DNA of 64,000 nt from Pseudanabaena sp. PCC 7367. Lineage in GTDB: Bacteria; Cyanobacteriota; Cyanobacteriia; Pseudanabaenales; Pseudanabaenaceae. The translations under genes and the position numbers were made by a program. The DNA is taken from the NCBI RefSeq assembly GCF_000317065.1, contig NC_019701.1:124001-188000 (forward strand), read 5' to 3'. Shown here in pieces: positions 55,106 through 63,492 of the stretch; position 1 is the stretch's first letter; every line of letters starts with the position of its first letter. The notes beneath the pieces are model-generated. The model made no database searches. It had not been told where the DNA came from and worked only from the letters and a program-made list of their open reading frames with translations.

Positions 55106-56473
55106 TTACTTCAGCCACACCGTCTTAATATTCACAAACTCATGAATACCATGCTTACCTAGTTCGCGGCCATATCCAGATTTTTTGATGCCACCAAAGG
55201 GCAACCTGGGATCGGACTTGACCATGCCGTTGATGAATACTGTGCCTGCTTGTAGATCCTGAATAAAATGCTTTTGCTCGATCGGATCATTCGTCCAGGC
55301 ACTTGCCCCCAGGCCAAACTCAGAACTATTCGCCAGGGCGATCGCCTCATGCATATTCTCCACCACAAACACAGTGGCAACGGGGCCAAACAATTCTTCG
55401 CCATAGGCAGGGCTACCAAAGGGAATATCGGTCAGGATCGTGGGTGGATAAAAATTGCCAGGTCGATCGCCCATCTTTTCACCGCCAATCAGCGCCTTTG
55501 CACCTTTGTTGATCGAGATGCTCACCTGTTTATCGAGATCATCAAGAATTTGCGGCGTGGCCAGAGGGCCAATGTTGGTATTTTCATTCATGGGATCGCC
55601 AATTTTGAGATCCTTAAACTTGGCCAGTAGTTTATTGGTAAAGTTTTTGGCAATTTCTTGATCCAGAATAAACCGCTTGGCGGCAATGCAGGATTGACCA
55701 TTATTTAATAACCTGGCGGTCACAGCCACATCCACCGCATCATCCAGCTTGGCGGAGGGCATCACAATATAAGGATCGCTACCGCCCAACTCCAGCAGGG
55801 TTTTTTTGATTAATTTGCCAGCATTGGCGGCCAGACTTGCGCCAGCATGTTCACTGCCGGTCAGGGTGGCGGCCATGACCCGATCGTCCTCGATCACTTC
55901 TGCTACCTGGCTTGCACCAATCAACAGGGTTTGAAATACCGCTTCTGGGAAGCCTGCTTCGTTAAACACTTCAGCGATCGCCAGGGCGCATTGGGGCACA
56001 TTCGAGGCATGTTTGAGCAACCCGACATTACCCGCCATCAGGGTAGGGGCAGCAAATCGGAACACTTGCCAGAAGGGGAAGTTCCAGGGCATGACGGCCA
56101 ACACGATCCCCAACGGTTGATAGCTGACATAGCTTTTGCTGGCATCGGTTTCGATCACTTCGTCGGCCAAAAATTGCTCGGCATGTTCGGCGTAATACCG
56201 ACAGACCCAGGCGCATTTCTCGACTTCGGCGATCGCGGATTTGATTGGTTTGCCCATTTCCAGGGTCATGAGTTGGGCGTATTGCTTTTTGTTGGTATCT
56301 AAGATGTCGGCGGCGCGGTTCATCAGTTGCGATCGCCAGGAAAATTCACTGTGCCGATAGTGACCATAGGCTTCGGCGGCGCGATCGATCGCCTGCTCGA
56401 TTTCGGCGGCGGTGGCGGGGGTGAAGGTTTTCAGGGTTTCCCCGGTGGTGGGGTTGGTGGTTGCGATCGCCAT
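55106..56473 (-). CDS. gabD: succinate-semialdehyde dehydrogenase
   Basis: A 455-aa NAD(P)-dependent aldehyde dehydrogenase. The catalytic Glu228 (LLELGGSDPYI) and Cys262 (NNGQSCIAAKRF) are visible, as are MPWNFPFWQVFR and PLGIVLAV of the cofactor fold. It should oxidise succinate semialdehyde, made by the neighbouring ThDP enzyme, to succinate, replacing 2-oxoglutarate dehydrogenase in the tricarboxylic acid cycle. Specificity for NADP or NAD is not predicted. It is the first gene of a possible four-gene minus-strand operon. Confidence 0.88.
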   Translation of the reverse strand: MAIATTNPTTGETLKTFTPATAAEIEQAIDRAAEAYGHYRHSEFSWRSQLMNRAADILDTNKKQYAQLMTLEMGKPIKSAIAEVEKCAWVCRYYAEHAEQFLADEVIETDASKSYVSYQPLGIVLAVMPWNFPFWQVFRFAAPTLMAGNVGLLKHASNVPQCALAIAEVFNEAGFPEAVFQTLLIGASQVAEVIEDDRVMAATLTGSEHAGASLAANAGKLIKKTLLELGGSDPYIVMPSAKLDDAVDVAVTARLLNNGQSCIAAKRFILDQEIAKNFTNKLLAKFKDLKIGDPMNENTNIGPLATPQILDDLDKQVSISINKGAKALIGGEKMGDRPGNFYPPTILTDIPFGSPAYGEELFGPVATVFVVENMHEAIALANSSEFGLGASAWTNDPIEQKHFIQDLQAGTVFINGMVKSDPRLPFGGIKKSGYGRELGKHGIHEFVNIKTVWLK

Positions 56474-56694
56474 GATGCGCTCCTTTTGCTAGACAGTCAG
56501 GGTATAACTATTTGTAGCCAGCATTGTGGTCTGGGATACTTTTTTACCCTTACTTACTATTGCACTGCGAGTTTTGGCTGGTGGACGGGTTTGGTTGTAT
56601 TTCTTTGCAATTTTTAATGTGGTTTACATTTGGGGTGGTTATTTAGTTTTTTTGATATTATTTTGCTGAAGGTTGTTTGGGGTTGGTTGGTGTT

Positions 56695-57969
56695 ATGGCG
56701 AATGAGGAGCAGTTGAAGATTTTGCGGCAGGGGGTTAATGCCTGGAACCAATGGCGAGAGAAGAATTCAAATATAAAAGTAGATCTTAGTAGAACTAATC
56801 TGGTCAGTATTGGTAATAGCTTTATCCCAGAGTATTTGCCCTACAGTAAGATAGCGAATTTAAAGGGAATAAACCTGAGTAAAGCCAACCTATCCTTTTC
56901 TATTTTTACTGAAGTAGATTTATCAGGTGCAAATCTTTCACAAGCTATCTTGACCAACGCTCAATTTGATTTTGTAGATCTCAGTGGAAGTAATCTTGCC
57001 GGTGCTCATCTGGTCGAAACCGATTTTGTAGGTGCTTTACTTATAGGTGCAGATCTGAGTAGAGCTGAGCTAGAATCAACCTCACTTTATGGAGCTTGTC
57101 TTAATGGAGCAAATCTCTATGAGGCAAGTTTTAGGCATGGAGCAAACCTTATAAGTGCAAGTTTTATTAAAGCAAATCTTCGTAAAGCAGATCTTAGTCA
57201 GACTCTAGCACTGAATGCTGATTTCACCCGCGCGAACTTAACTGGTAGTTGCCTTCAAGACTGGAGTATAAATAGTGACACTAAACTTGATCGTGTAGTC
57301 TGCGATTATATATATTTAGGTGGAGGAGGCGTAGGTAGATACGGTAAAAGACTCTTTACTAATCGGCTTCCTATAGGGAGAAACTTTAGACCCAGCGAAT
57401 TTACTAAACGATTTCAAATTTCTAGCGATATCGTTGAGTTAGTTTTCAACGATCGTATTGAATGGGAAGCCTTTGCATACTCACTAAACAAAATAAAAGC
57501 AGAGCATCCAGATTCACAAATCGAAGTCAGCGGACTTAATAATAAAAATGGTTTGCTTTATGTAAATATCACTGTTTCACCTAATCTTGATAAACAAGCC
57601 CTGGAAGCAGAATTTTTTAAAGGTTATGAATTTGCTGAAAAGAAGATAGCTAGGTATTACCAAGACAGGCTTGATGATAAAGAGGCAGAAATTAGTTACC
57701 AAAAAGCTTGGATTGATCGTCTCCTAGAAAAAGCTTCAGACCCTAAAGTCCAAAACATAATTACAGGTCGTGATTTTAACCTTGATGCTGATGGCTCTAA
57801 CGTTGCGCTTGGTAATATGAGCGGCAGTATCAGTAATACTAACGAAAATAACGATCGCTCAGAAACCAACTACGATCTCCGCGAATCCCAGATAGGAAAT
57901 CTCGCCGACACCGTCAAAGACAACGCCCAGCAACAAGCCAACCAAAACCCACCAGAACCAGAAAACTAA
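56695..57969 (+). CDS. pentapeptide-repeat protein with extra C-terminal domain
   Basis: 424 aa from the ATG at 56695. Pentapeptide repeats A(D/N)LSxA run from about residue 65 to 190 (ANLSQAILTNAQFDF, ADLSRAELESTSLYGA), forming a right-handed quadrilateral helix. Residues about 230-345 form a separate globular segment (FTKRFQISSDIVELVFND, LYVNITVSP), then a coiled-coil-like part (KEAEISYQKAWIDRLLEKA) and a low-complexity Asn/Gly/Ser tail (GSNVALGNMSGSISNTNENN). No signal peptide. The function of the C-terminal segment is unknown. AT-richer than neighbours. Confidence 0.78.
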   Translation: MANEEQLKILRQGVNAWNQWREKNSNIKVDLSRTNLVSIGNSFIPEYLPYSKIANLKGINLSKANLSFSIFTEVDLSGANLSQAILTNAQFDFVDLSGSNLAGAHLVETDFVGALLIGADLSRAELESTSLYGACLNGANLYEASFRHGANLISASFIKANLRKADLSQTLALNADFTRANLTGSCLQDWSINSDTKLDRVVCDYIYLGGGGVGRYGKRLFTNRLPIGRNFRPSEFTKRFQISSDIVELVFNDRIEWEAFAYSLNKIKAEHPDSQIEVSGLNNKNGLLYVNITVSPNLDKQALEAEFFKGYEFAEKKIARYYQDRLDDKEAEISYQKAWIDRLLEKASDPKVQNIITGRDFNLDADGSNVALGNMSGSISNTNENNDRSETNYDLRESQIGNLADTVKDNAQQQANQNPPEPEN

Positions 57970-58051
57970 ACCTTAAAATCAAACCGCCTAAATCAACAAA
58001 TCGCGGCGAAAGGTGATAGGTTAAAAAGCCAGAACCTTCATCGCCAAACCC

Positions 58052-59158
58052 ATGACCGACAACGCACCCACCGACAACGCACCCAACGGCATCGAAATCG
58101 ACACCGAAACCCTGATCACCCAACTGCGCCAGAAGCAAGGAACCTGGGTGGATTGGGCGATTGCTTGCCAGCAACTCCAGAAACACGGCCAGAGCGCCCA
58201 GCAAATTTTTGAGCAAACCGGCTTCGAGCCGATCCAGCAGAATCAGATTATCGTCGCCGTCCAGGTCTATGCTGGCCTGGTTGAGGACAACGCCTCCGAG
58301 CCAACCCTGAATCATTTCAAGCAAAGGGGTAGCGACAGCCTCCATGAGTTAAGGATTTTGAGTAAGCCCGATCGCCTCGCCGTGGCCGAATTGCTGGTCA
58401 GTCGTGGCATGGACTCGATCGCCGCCAAGGAAGCCGCCAAAGCGGTCAAAGAAATTCAAATTCTCTCCGAAGCACCCAGCGGATTTACTAGACATCCTGG
58501 TGATGCGATCGCCTACCAAGCCTGGAAATCCGCCCAGAATCAACGCGATCCCCAGCAACGGGCTAAGTTTATTTCCAAGGCGCTGCAATTTGCCCACAGT
58601 GATACTGCCCGCACCGAGGTGGAAAAACTATTAACCGGCCTGGTCGATCCCACCGTCGCCAAAGCGCCCCGATTGCCGATCTTCCGGCTCGAAGAAAGCG
58701 ACGAGATGCCCCGCGTCTTGCCCCTGGCGGGTAAGCTGCCCCTAACTGTTGCTGACTTGCAGGCGATCCCCACCGTAGAGACGATCGAACCGTTCAGGAT
58801 GGTACGCACCTCCGGTGATTTTACCTGGGTGGCACTGCCCGGTTGGCAGGTAGTGCGCCGGGCGATCGATGCGGTGGTAATCCTGGCGGATACGGATACG
58901 TTTAAGGAAGCTTCCGGCCAGGAAATTAGAAGCAGTTTCCCTAACCAAGCAGAAGAAATTTTGCTGCTGGTGGATCGAGCCCAAGTTGAGTGGCAGAGCG
59001 ATCGCTACTATGCGGTGGAAAAAGATGGCAAAATTGCCCTGACCTGGTTTGGCCAAGCACCAACCCAAGAACTATTGGGGCAAGTGTTGTTGATTCTGCG
59101 CCAGCCTAGAATTTTAGATGAGGAGCTAGCGGTAGATGTGTGGCAGGTTGATGAGTAG
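58052..59158 (+). CDS. raf1: RuBisCO accumulation factor 1
   Basis: A 368-aa assembly chaperone for the RuBisCO large subunit. Two parts are seen: an N-terminal helical domain (about 17-190: QLRQKQGTWVDWAIACQQLQ, LHELRILSKPDRLAVAELL) and a C-terminal beta domain (about 205-366: LPIFRLEESDEMPRVLPLAG, RTSGDFTWVALPGW). These match Raf1, which binds RbcL dimers and hands them to the small subunit. It is not linked to rbcLS or prk. The first 13 residues repeat TDNAP. It converges with hisD with 10 nt between stops. Confidence 0.93.
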   Translation: MTDNAPTDNAPNGIEIDTETLITQLRQKQGTWVDWAIACQQLQKHGQSAQQIFEQTGFEPIQQNQIIVAVQVYAGLVEDNASEPTLNHFKQRGSDSLHELRILSKPDRLAVAELLVSRGMDSIAAKEAAKAVKEIQILSEAPSGFTRHPGDAIAYQAWKSAQNQRDPQQRAKFISKALQFAHSDTARTEVEKLLTGLVDPTVAKAPRLPIFRLEESDEMPRVLPLAGKLPLTVADLQAIPTVETIEPFRMVRTSGDFTWVALPGWQVVRRAIDAVVILADTDTFKEASGQEIRSSFPNQAEEILLLVDRAQVEWQSDRYYAVEKDGKIALTWFGQAPTQELLGQVLLILRQPRILDEELAVDVWQVDE

Positions 59159-59168
59159 TTTTAAATAA

Positions 59169-60467
59169 CTATTGCTCTTCGACCCGAAACCGGACAGAAT
59201 CACCGTGGGATGGTAAGCCCTCTGCTTCTGTCAGGGCATCGATCGCCCAGGCTGCATCCTTGAGCGCTGCTGGACTGTAGTGGATAATGCTGGAGCTTTT
59301 AATAAAGGTTTCCGCCGTAAGTGCCGAGGCATACCGCGCCGCGCCAGAGGTGGGCAGCGTGTGGTTTGGCCCCGCCAGATAATCACCTACCGCTTCCGGG
59401 GTGGAATGCCCCAGAAAGATTGCTCCGGCATGGCGGATTTGCTCCAGCATGTCCCAGGGTTCCGCTACTTCCAGTTCTAAATGTTCCGGTGCAAACTGAT
59501 TCGATAATTCTGCCGCTTCTTTCAGGCTATCCGCCACGACCACCAGGCCATAGTGGGCGATCGATTTTTCGGTTTGAATCCGGCGTGGATGATTTTCCAG
59601 TTGATGGTTAACTTCTTCGACCACCAGACTAGCAAGGCGATTGTCAGTGGTGATTAAGATCGCTGCTGCCAATGAGTCATGCTCCGCCTGAGCTAGCAGA
59701 TCAGCGGCCACATGGCGTGGGTTAGCCGTATGATCGGCAATCACCAGCACTTCCGATGGCCCCGCCAGTGAATCGATCCCCACATGGCCATAAACCTGTT
59801 TTTTCGCCAGGGTGACGTAAATATTGCCAGGGCCGGAAATCACATCTACTTTGGGAATTGTTTCAGTGCCATAGGCCAACGCGGCGATCGCCTGCGCCCC
59901 GCCCACCCGATAAATTTCTTCGACCCCGGCCACCTGAGCCGCCACCAGGATCGCGGGATTAACGGATTTTTCTTTGCCCGGTGGGGTCACCATTGCAATC
60001 CGCTTCACGCCCGCGACCACCGCTGGCACGGCATTCATAATCACTGTGCTAGGATAGGCCGCTTGCCCCCCTGGCACATAGATCCCAGCCGCATCAACTG
60101 GATTGTAGCGTTTGCCCAGCACCACTTCTTTGTCGCCAAATTGCACCCAGCTTTTGGGTACGCGCTGACGGTGGAAATCGAGCACTTGTCGGTGGGCCAA
60201 TTCGATCGCTTTGAGTAATTCACCGGAAACCTGTTGATAGGCGGCATCCAGCTCTGAGCCACTGACCCTCAGCTCGCTCGCATCAAATTCTTGGCGATCG
60301 AACTCCGCTGTGTAATGTAATAGGGCTTTATCCCCCTGGCGGCGAACTGTCTGGACAATTTCACTGACAGTGGCTTCCTTGTGGGTGATTTGGTCGTCAT
60401 AGATGCGATCGCAGATCCGTTTGAGTTCGGCTTCTGCCTCCGATCGCTGGGTAATAATTCGCAGCAT
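59169..60467 (-). CDS. hisD: histidinol dehydrogenase
   Basis: A 432-aa NAD-dependent, zinc-containing enzyme that oxidises L-histidinol to L-histidine in two steps. Family segments: GGQAAYPSTVIMNAVPAVVAG, GPGNIYVTLAKKQVYG, AGPSEVLVIAD, LLAQAEHDSLA (Zn/His), NHTLPTSGAARYAS and the C-terminal SHGDSVRFR. All appear intact. A minus-strand SGNH-hydrolase gene lies 134 nt upstream. Confidence 0.97.
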   Translation of the reverse strand: MLRIITQRSEAEAELKRICDRIYDDQITHKEATVSEIVQTVRRQGDKALLHYTAEFDRQEFDASELRVSGSELDAAYQQVSGELLKAIELAHRQVLDFHRQRVPKSWVQFGDKEVVLGKRYNPVDAAGIYVPGGQAAYPSTVIMNAVPAVVAGVKRIAMVTPPGKEKSVNPAILVAAQVAGVEEIYRVGGAQAIAALAYGTETIPKVDVISGPGNIYVTLAKKQVYGHVGIDSLAGPSEVLVIADHTANPRHVAADLLAQAEHDSLAAAILITTDNRLASLVVEEVNHQLENHPRRIQTEKSIAHYGLVVVADSLKEAAELSNQFAPEHLELEVAEPWDMLEQIRHAGAIFLGHSTPEAVGDYLAGPNHTLPTSGAARYASALTAETFIKSSSIIHYSPAALKDAAWAIDALTEAEGLPSHGDSVRFRVEEQ

Positions 60468-60601
60468 AGTTCAGCGCAGCAATAGCTACTCCTAGCTTAA
60501 CCTGAATTTATGTGAATGGTGGATAAGAAATAATGCATGAATCAAACTGGTGTAATTGAAATCAAGTTAAATTGTCCTTAACCAGTTCTTAGGCATATAT
60601 T

Positions 60602-61945
60602 CTAACGCCTAGTAGCTCTTGGTGTGGGTGCGATCGCAAAAATATCGGCCAGAATGTCATAAATCCGCCGCGCAATCACTTCCTGAGCCGCGGGGGTGAG
60701 GTGAATTGGGTCATAGAAAGCCTGTTCATTAAAATCGCTGTAGAGGTCATAAAAGCTGGTCATCCTGGTATTGGGCAGCTCTTTGCTAAATTCACCAGCG
60801 TAGATCCAATCAAAGGAGGTCTTAGCCCGATCGCGGTATTCTGAGCCGAGCGCTTCCAAAACTTGCGATTCTGGCGGTGTGAGGGCATTTTCTTTGCCTG
60901 TAATTTCCGGCTGCACAATTACTACGGTGGAAATATCACGGGTGATCCTGGCGATCTGCTTGAGGTTATAGCGATAGCGATCGAGTCGGGCATTTAGTTC
61001 ATCGGCATCGGCCGCCAACTGACTGGCCTGAAACGGCTTGGCTGCGGAAGTCTTCTGGCCAAACCAATGGCGATAGACCTTAACTAAGTAATAGGAATTG
61101 AGAAAGTTATCAAAGCGGCGGGAAAGATGCAAATTATTATGGGCGCTGGGGTCTTGCAGCAATTCTTCCACATTCCCCAACTCGCGGGCAACCCGATCGC
61201 TAGGCAGCCGCAGATCTTCATACCCATCCACCACCACCACACAATCCGGTGCATAGGCCATAACCTGATGCACTAGCAGTGACAATTCATTGCCAGAGGT
61301 ATAACCAGGTACCGCTGCCGTAATCACCCGATATGTCCCTTCTTTGATCCGGGGTGGCAACGCTTCCATTTTGGCCACTTCATCGGCAAAATAGGGCATT
61401 TCCAGCGGTTTAAATTTTTCCGGTGCATTGGCCTGTTCCTGCAAGCGCCGCGCCATTAGTTCTTCAATCCGGTTAGCCCACAACTCGTTGTTACTTTCAG
61501 CCATTTGGCCAAAGGCGGTAGAATTACCCAGCACAAAAATGCGAGTTTCATTGGCAGGCTTTTCAATGGAAATAGGCTGGCGATCGCGGAATCCCTGGGG
61601 ATTGATTTGCCAATAGTCATTGCTCTGGTCTGGCACCAATTGATAACCCATGATTGGGCTAAACCGCACCCGCAGTTGTCCCGATCGATAGGACTCCTCT
61701 AGGCCGGGGTAGGGATTGCCATCCTCATCTTCCAGCTTTAGTTCATAGGCTTGGGCAATATTAATATCTTGCACCGCCCCCAACTGCTCAGCCATGCCAG
61801 TCATATTCACAATGCCGCGCGTAGCAAACTCAGCGACCACCAGTAATAGGGGGATGCCGATCAAAATGAACAATAAAATATTTCGTAGCCAGGCCCGTGG
61901 CTTAGATCGATAGGAGCCAAAAGAGTACGAGTTGCGACGACGCAT
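60602..61945 (-). CDS. SGNH/GDSL hydrolase-like membrane-anchored protein
   Basis: 447 aa from the ATG at 61945. A positively charged N-terminus (RRRNSYSF) and a helix near 22-42 (LLFILIGIPLLLVVAEFA) give a membrane anchor with the rest outside the cytoplasm. The SGNH blocks are FVLGNSTAFGQMA (Ser), VVDGYEDLRLP and FYDPIHLTPAAQEVIA (Asp-x-x-His). The role could be acetylation or deacetylation of an exopolysaccharide or other esterase activity; no glycan cluster is nearby to decide. An upstream TTG would add eight residues. Confidence 0.82.
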   Translation of the reverse strand: MRRRNSYSFGSYRSKPRAWLRNILLFILIGIPLLLVVAEFATRGIVNMTGMAEQLGAVQDINIAQAYELKLEDEDGNPYPGLEESYRSGQLRVRFSPIMGYQLVPDQSNDYWQINPQGFRDRQPISIEKPANETRIFVLGNSTAFGQMAESNNELWANRIEELMARRLQEQANAPEKFKPLEMPYFADEVAKMEALPPRIKEGTYRVITAAVPGYTSGNELSLLVHQVMAYAPDCVVVVDGYEDLRLPSDRVARELGNVEELLQDPSAHNNLHLSRRFDNFLNSYYLVKVYRHWFGQKTSAAKPFQASQLAADADELNARLDRYRYNLKQIARITRDISTVVIVQPEITGKENALTPPESQVLEALGSEYRDRAKTSFDWIYAGEFSKELPNTRMTSFYDLYSDFNEQAFYDPIHLTPAAQEVIARRIYDILADIFAIAPTPRATRR

Positions 61946-62082
61946 GAGCAACAAACCCAAAAAATTCAATGCTTAACCTAGCACATTCAAGCCCCCGAAA
62001 GGGTGATTGAGTAAATTTGCTTGTGCTTTCTAATCTAAATTCACTTAATCTGCGGTCTTTTGTCTGTTATTGCTGTAGCACT

Positions 62083-62106
62083 ACTGATATAGCAACTGAT
62101 ATAGCA
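62083..62106. repeat. 2 x 12-bp perfect tandem repeat
   Basis: Unit actgatatagca twice exactly. Confidence 0.93.
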
Positions 62107-62234
62107 ATAGTAACCTGCGACGAAAATTTAGATCCAAAGTTCCGATCGCTTAGGTGCTTTAGGTGCTTTGGCTGAATATTAGTTTGAGAAAACAAATCAC
62201 CAAGGTCGCAATCGGGGTTTTGGATGATTCTTGA

Positions 62235-62274
62235 TGATAATAAGCAGGAGATTATGATAACAAGCAGGAGATTA
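62235..62274. repeat. 2 x 20-bp tandem repeat
   Basis: Unit tgataataagcaggagatta; the second copy has one change (t to c at the seventh base). Confidence 0.93.
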
Positions 62275-62522
62275 CAAATATCGGCCGAACTCAAGTTAAG
62301 GATTCTGGTAGTTCCGCACCTGATCGTTATTGTAATTAATATTTAGCCACAGGATCGAGGCTGGTTCAAGATTACTTTGATCAAATCCTTGCTTTTGGCC
62401 TACCAAGCAATCAATACCTGTCGCATAGGGTTCAAAAACGCCAAGAACCAAAAACTCCAAAATCAAAAAAAATCTCAACGGCTGATCAAAGACTGTCAAA
62501 GACCTACCACCTACCTAGTAAC

Positions 62523-62969
62523 TTAAGACTGTCGGGCGGCTTGTAGCTCATTCAATTGCAAGTTCTGGCTGCGAATCCGGCGTGACAACAGGCGAATAAT
62601 ATTGATCGCAATGCCAGGGGTTTCATCGATCGCCTCATAGAGCTGTTGCTGGGTTAGCACCAAGCATTCACAATTAATTACTGCTGTGATCGAGGCCGAT
62701 CTTGGCTCCGCATCAAATAAAGACATTTCCCCAAAGCAACTGCCTTTGTCCAAAAGGGCTAAATCTTTTTCGCCAATGTGTACCCGCACCTTGCCAGCCA
62801 CAATAATATAGAGCGATCGCCCCTCCTGCCCCTCCGCAAAGATGGTTCTGTTGGCAGGATAATAGACTTCGGTCATGATCGAAGCCAGACGCACCAGAAA
62901 GTCGTCGCGCAATTCTTTAAAAATAGGCACGCCTCGCACTAACAGGAGGCGATCGAGGCTAGTTAACAT
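62523..62969 (-). CDS. cyclic nucleotide-binding domain protein
   Basis: A 148-aa single cNMP domain (about 15-130): YYPANRTIFAEGQEGRSLYI, then GKVRVHIGEKDLALLDKGSCFGEMSL and the phosphate-binding cassette segment AEPRSASITA, with the Arg in place, so ligand binding is plausible. The C-terminus is a helix (RLLSRRIRSQNLQLNEL) without a DNA-binding domain. It lies downstream of a HEAT-like gene. In other cyanobacteria I recall such pairs with nucleotide transporter-HEAT proteins; this is unverified here. ATG 62969 used; GTG at 62972 is the alternative. Confidence 0.82.
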   Translation of the reverse strand: MLTSLDRLLLVRGVPIFKELRDDFLVRLASIMTEVYYPANRTIFAEGQEGRSLYIIVAGKVRVHIGEKDLALLDKGSCFGEMSLFDAEPRSASITAVINCECLVLTQQQLYEAIDETPGIAINIIRLLSRRIRSQNLQLNELQAARQS

Positions 62970-63492
62970 CACTCCCCCTCAGCGGAACAGCTTTAACGCT
63001 GTTTTCCTTCTGATATCTTACCTTGTCACTAGCTCTGCCATCGGCGATCGTCAAGCCGTCCCCATTGGGGCAGTTGGATCGCAAGCAGGCGGTAGGGGAG
63101 GGGTTGGACATTGATTGTCTAAGCTGGGTTAAATTTTATCTAGACATTGCTTTATCTGGGTTGTGTGTCTGGGGGTTTGTCTGGGTTGTGTGTCTGGGGT
63201 TGCAAATAAATTACTGGAGATTACCAAAAATCTGGTTTATGGTTGAAGTAATAGAACTTGAACAATCCATGCTAGCTATTGGTGTTTGAGGTGGGCTGTG
63301 TCATGACGCTCACAGATATACCTCACAGATATACACAACTAATTTTGCTATTTCGATCACCGATCGGCAACTTGAAAGAGAAAATTTTTAGCTACTGATT
63401 CGCTAGAGACATTAGCACATTGTTTTGGCGATCGCCTGCTAAAAAAAATATTTTTGGCTGTCTTTACTGTTATTAAAGCTTAGAACTGACTT
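62970..63492. other. intergenic with a 20-bp repeat
   Basis: 523 nt between two minus-strand genes. It contains a G/T-rich duplication at 63155-63199. The plus-strand ORF across it (63023-63289) shows no family features. No RNA gene was seen. Confidence 0.4.
63155..63199. repeat. 20-bp direct repeat, 25-bp period
   Basis: tctgggttgtgtgtctgggg occurs at 63155-63174 and 63180-63199. Confidence 0.93.

Larger units (their letters stand above)
61946..62522. other. intergenic with tandem repeats
   Basis: 577 nt between two minus-strand genes. It contains two tandem duplications and no convincing gene. A minus-strand ORF at 62296-62499 is hydrophobic at its start but has no recognised family. Confidence 0.45.

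Noticed and set aside
62296-62499. Minus-strand 67-aa ORF
   Set aside because: No recognisable domain or good ribosome binding site. It could be a degraded gene fragment but cannot be supported.
63023-63289. Plus-strand 88-aa ORF
   Set aside because: Its middle is made by the G/T-rich 20-bp repeat, and no ribosome binding site or family feature is seen.
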